A stretch of DNA of 6,148 bases, from the NCBI GenBank assembly GCA_031552535.1, contig JAVBMJ010000012.1, positions 1-6,148 on the forward strand, in the 5' to 3' direction. The stretch is from JAVBMJ01 sp031552535. Lineage in GTDB: Bacteria; Bacteroidota; Bacteroidia; Bacteroidales; Rikenellaceae. A program made the translations under genes and the position numbers. Shown piece by piece: positions 5,624 to 6,148 of the stretch (positions within the stretch are counted from its first letter, which is position 1; the number at the start of each line of letters is the position of its first letter). Under the pieces are notes generated by a model. The model saw only the letters and a list, made by a program, of their open reading frames with translations, ran no database searches and was not told where the DNA came from.

Positions 5624-5787
5624 AAGCTTGTCTCAAAACAAAATCCGGCCCTCCGGGAATCGCGTATCTGAAATTTTTCTCCGGGGGGAGTCCGAATAAA
5701 ATGAGGTTGCCTCGCTATTCCGAACCGCCCCCCAAAAGTTGGCGTCTACCACTTTTGGGGGGCGGGTTTATTTTGAATCAGCCTCGT
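5624..5787. repeat. Possible MITE-like remnant with inverted ends
   Basis: The left side (from about 5624) reads AGCTTGTCTCAAAACAAAAT followed by CCGGCCC. The reverse complement of the right side (from about 5786) reads GAGGCTGATTCAAAATAAA followed by CCCGCCC. These are imperfect inverted ends that resemble, from memory, termini of Bacteroidota IS1182/IS5-like elements. A second partial copy on the minus strand, CGAGGCAACCTCATTTTATT, ends near 5694. The interior holds a short CTCC-GGGG-GGAG hairpin and the large hairpin listed separately. No coding sequence is present. Boundaries are approximate. Confidence 0.4.
5725..5767 (+). terminator. Strong GC-rich hairpin, terminator-like
   Basis: CCGCCCCCCAAAAGT (5725-5739) pairs perfectly with ACTTTTGGGGGGCGG (5751-5765) around an 11-nt loop. 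It is followed on the plus strand by GTTTATTTTG, a broken T-rich tail, so it could terminate rightward transcripts such as that of the phosphatase, whose stop is 185 nt upstream. The six-C/six-G run and its place inside a repeat-like segment make a role as part of a mobile remnant equally possible. Confidence 0.5.
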
Positions 5788-5924
5788 TAGAAGCTGTTTT
5801 GAATTCAGGTATAATGGACAAAACGGACTGATAAAACAGATGTAAGTCGTTGATTACACGCGATATATCATTGGTTTGATGAAACGCATTTCATTAAACA
5901 TTACCAAATTCATTAATAACAAAA
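5788..5924. other. AT-rich intergenic stretch without a recognised gene
   Basis: No open frame of note and no clear promoter is visible. The only symmetry is ATGAAA-CGCA-TTTCAT at 5879-5894, a 6-bp stem that may be chance. Together with the flanking repeats, 5541-6125 is gene-free. Confidence 0.6.
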
Positions 5925-5973
5925 CGCAAAACCTACTCCGGGCACCGTGGGAGGGCACAGAGTAGGTTTTGCG
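5925..5973 (-). terminator. 14-bp hairpin, terminator for leftward transcription
   Basis: CGCAAAACCTACTC (5925-5938) pairs perfectly with GAGTAGGTTTTGCG (5960-5973), with a 21-nt G-rich loop. On the minus strand the stem is followed by TTTTGTTATTAATG, a T-rich tail, whereas on the plus strand it is followed by AAAAATGAG. It therefore suits an intrinsic terminator for a gene transcribed from the right towards the left. No such gene lies inside the window. Confidence 0.6.
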
Positions 5974-6074
5974 AAAAATGAGAATCAGTCCATTTTGGAC
6001 ACATTACCATTAGTGTCCACTAAAAATTCATAAAAGTTCTTTGAAATAGTTGAAGTTCAATTTGTTACAAGAGT

Positions 6075-6106
6075 TTTTCGAGTCAACGGATTTAAAATTA
6101 GTTTTG
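6075..6106 (+). promoter_or_regulatory. Candidate transposase promoter
   Basis: TAGTTTTG at 6099-6106 matches the Bacteroidota -7 consensus TAnnTTTG. Twenty nt upstream, TTTT at 6075-6078 (within TTTTTCG) is an imperfect -33 TTTG. Transcription would start near 6110-6112, only about 15 nt before the transposase ATG. Confidence 0.5.
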
Positions 6107-6123
6107 CGGTCAGAATCAGACCG
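6107..6123 (+). promoter_or_regulatory. Hairpin directly before the transposase start
   Basis: CGGTC (6107-6111), loop AGAATCA, GACCG (6119-6123) forms a 5-bp stem ending two bases before the ATG at 6126. The predicted transcription start falls in its left arm, so only transcripts entering from upstream would contain the whole stem. Confidence 0.45.
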
Positions 6124-6125
6124 TT

Positions 6126-6148
6126 ATGCAAAAGGATAAGTACGTTTT
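6126..6148 (+). CDS. Transposase, N-terminal fragment cut by window end
   Basis: Only eight residues are present, MQKDKYVF, with the frame still open at the last base. In Bacteroidota, IS4-family transposases with an N-terminal DUF4372 domain typically begin M-N/Q-KDKYVFAQLVEFL, which is the basis of this call. The upstream promoter, hairpin and terminal-repeat-like sequence support a start here. Catalytic residues cannot be seen, so activity cannot be judged. Confidence 0.55.

Larger units (their letters stand above)
6009..6148 (+). mobile_element. Left end of an IS4-family-like insertion sequence (partial)
   Basis: The sequence from about 6009 (ATTAGTGTCCACTAAAAATT) to the window end has the layout of a Bacteroidota IS: a terminal-repeat-like segment, about 100 nt of leader, and a short open frame beginning MQKDKYVF that matches, from memory, the start of DUF4372-type IS4-family transposases. 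TGGACAC at 5996-6002 and GTGTCCA at 6013-6019 form a 7-bp inverted repeat around 10 nt across the presumed boundary, so the exact outer end is uncertain. The right end lies outside the window. Confidence 0.6.

Noticed and set aside
5563..5790. Plus-strand open frame of 75 codons after the phosphatase
   Set aside because: It spans a palindrome and the C6/G6 hairpin. The translation is low-quality (for example PPPKSWRLPLLGGG, produced by the hairpin).

Overview
The window looks like chromosomal DNA from a Bacteroidota bacterium, most likely order Bacteroidales. An Alistipes/Rikenellaceae-type gut organism is my guess from moderate GC content and protein style, not a proof. The evidence is as follows. 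The promoter upstream of the fatty-acid operon fits the Bacteroidota pattern (TTTG, 20-nt spacer, TAnnTTTG). Start codons lack clear Shine-Dalgarno sites. The right edge carries the 5' end of what looks like a Bacteroides-type IS4-family insertion sequence.

Layout. Positions 1-120 are an almost pure pyrimidine tract made of short degenerate repeats. From 206 to 2947 lies a compact minus-strand operon, transcribed in the order yceD-like (DUF177), rpmF (ribosomal protein L32), plsX, fabH. It links a ribosomal protein with the start of phospholipid and fatty-acid synthesis: PlsX makes acyl-phosphate from acyl-ACP, and FabH makes the first 3-ketoacyl-ACP. A well-formed promoter at 2968-2999 drives it and fixes the start of the first gene. 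Divergently, on the plus strand, an unrecognised 135-aa protein (3067-3474) is followed 21 nt later by a lipoprotein M48 zinc metallopeptidase (3496-4284).

The most unusual part is 4285-4890. This is a non-coding element of about 600 bp directly after the peptidase stop and ending 26 nt before the next gene. It is a large imperfect inverted repeat built from many small hairpins. Equivalent hairpins in the two arms have different sequences but still pair, so stems seem to be conserved rather than sequence. It is followed by a lipoprotein dual-specificity-type phosphatase (4917-5540, HCX5R motif). The two plus-strand enzymes flanking it both look exported and lipid-anchored.

From 5541 to the end there is no complete gene. 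The stretch holds a 71-nt imperfect palindrome, a possible MITE-like repeat with a 15-bp GC-rich hairpin, a 14-bp hairpin with a T-rich tail on the minus strand, and from about 6009 the left end of an insertion sequence whose transposase begins at 6126 and runs off the window. The IS start has a candidate promoter and a hairpin placed so that incoming read-through transcripts, but not the IS's own transcript, would fold over the transposase start.
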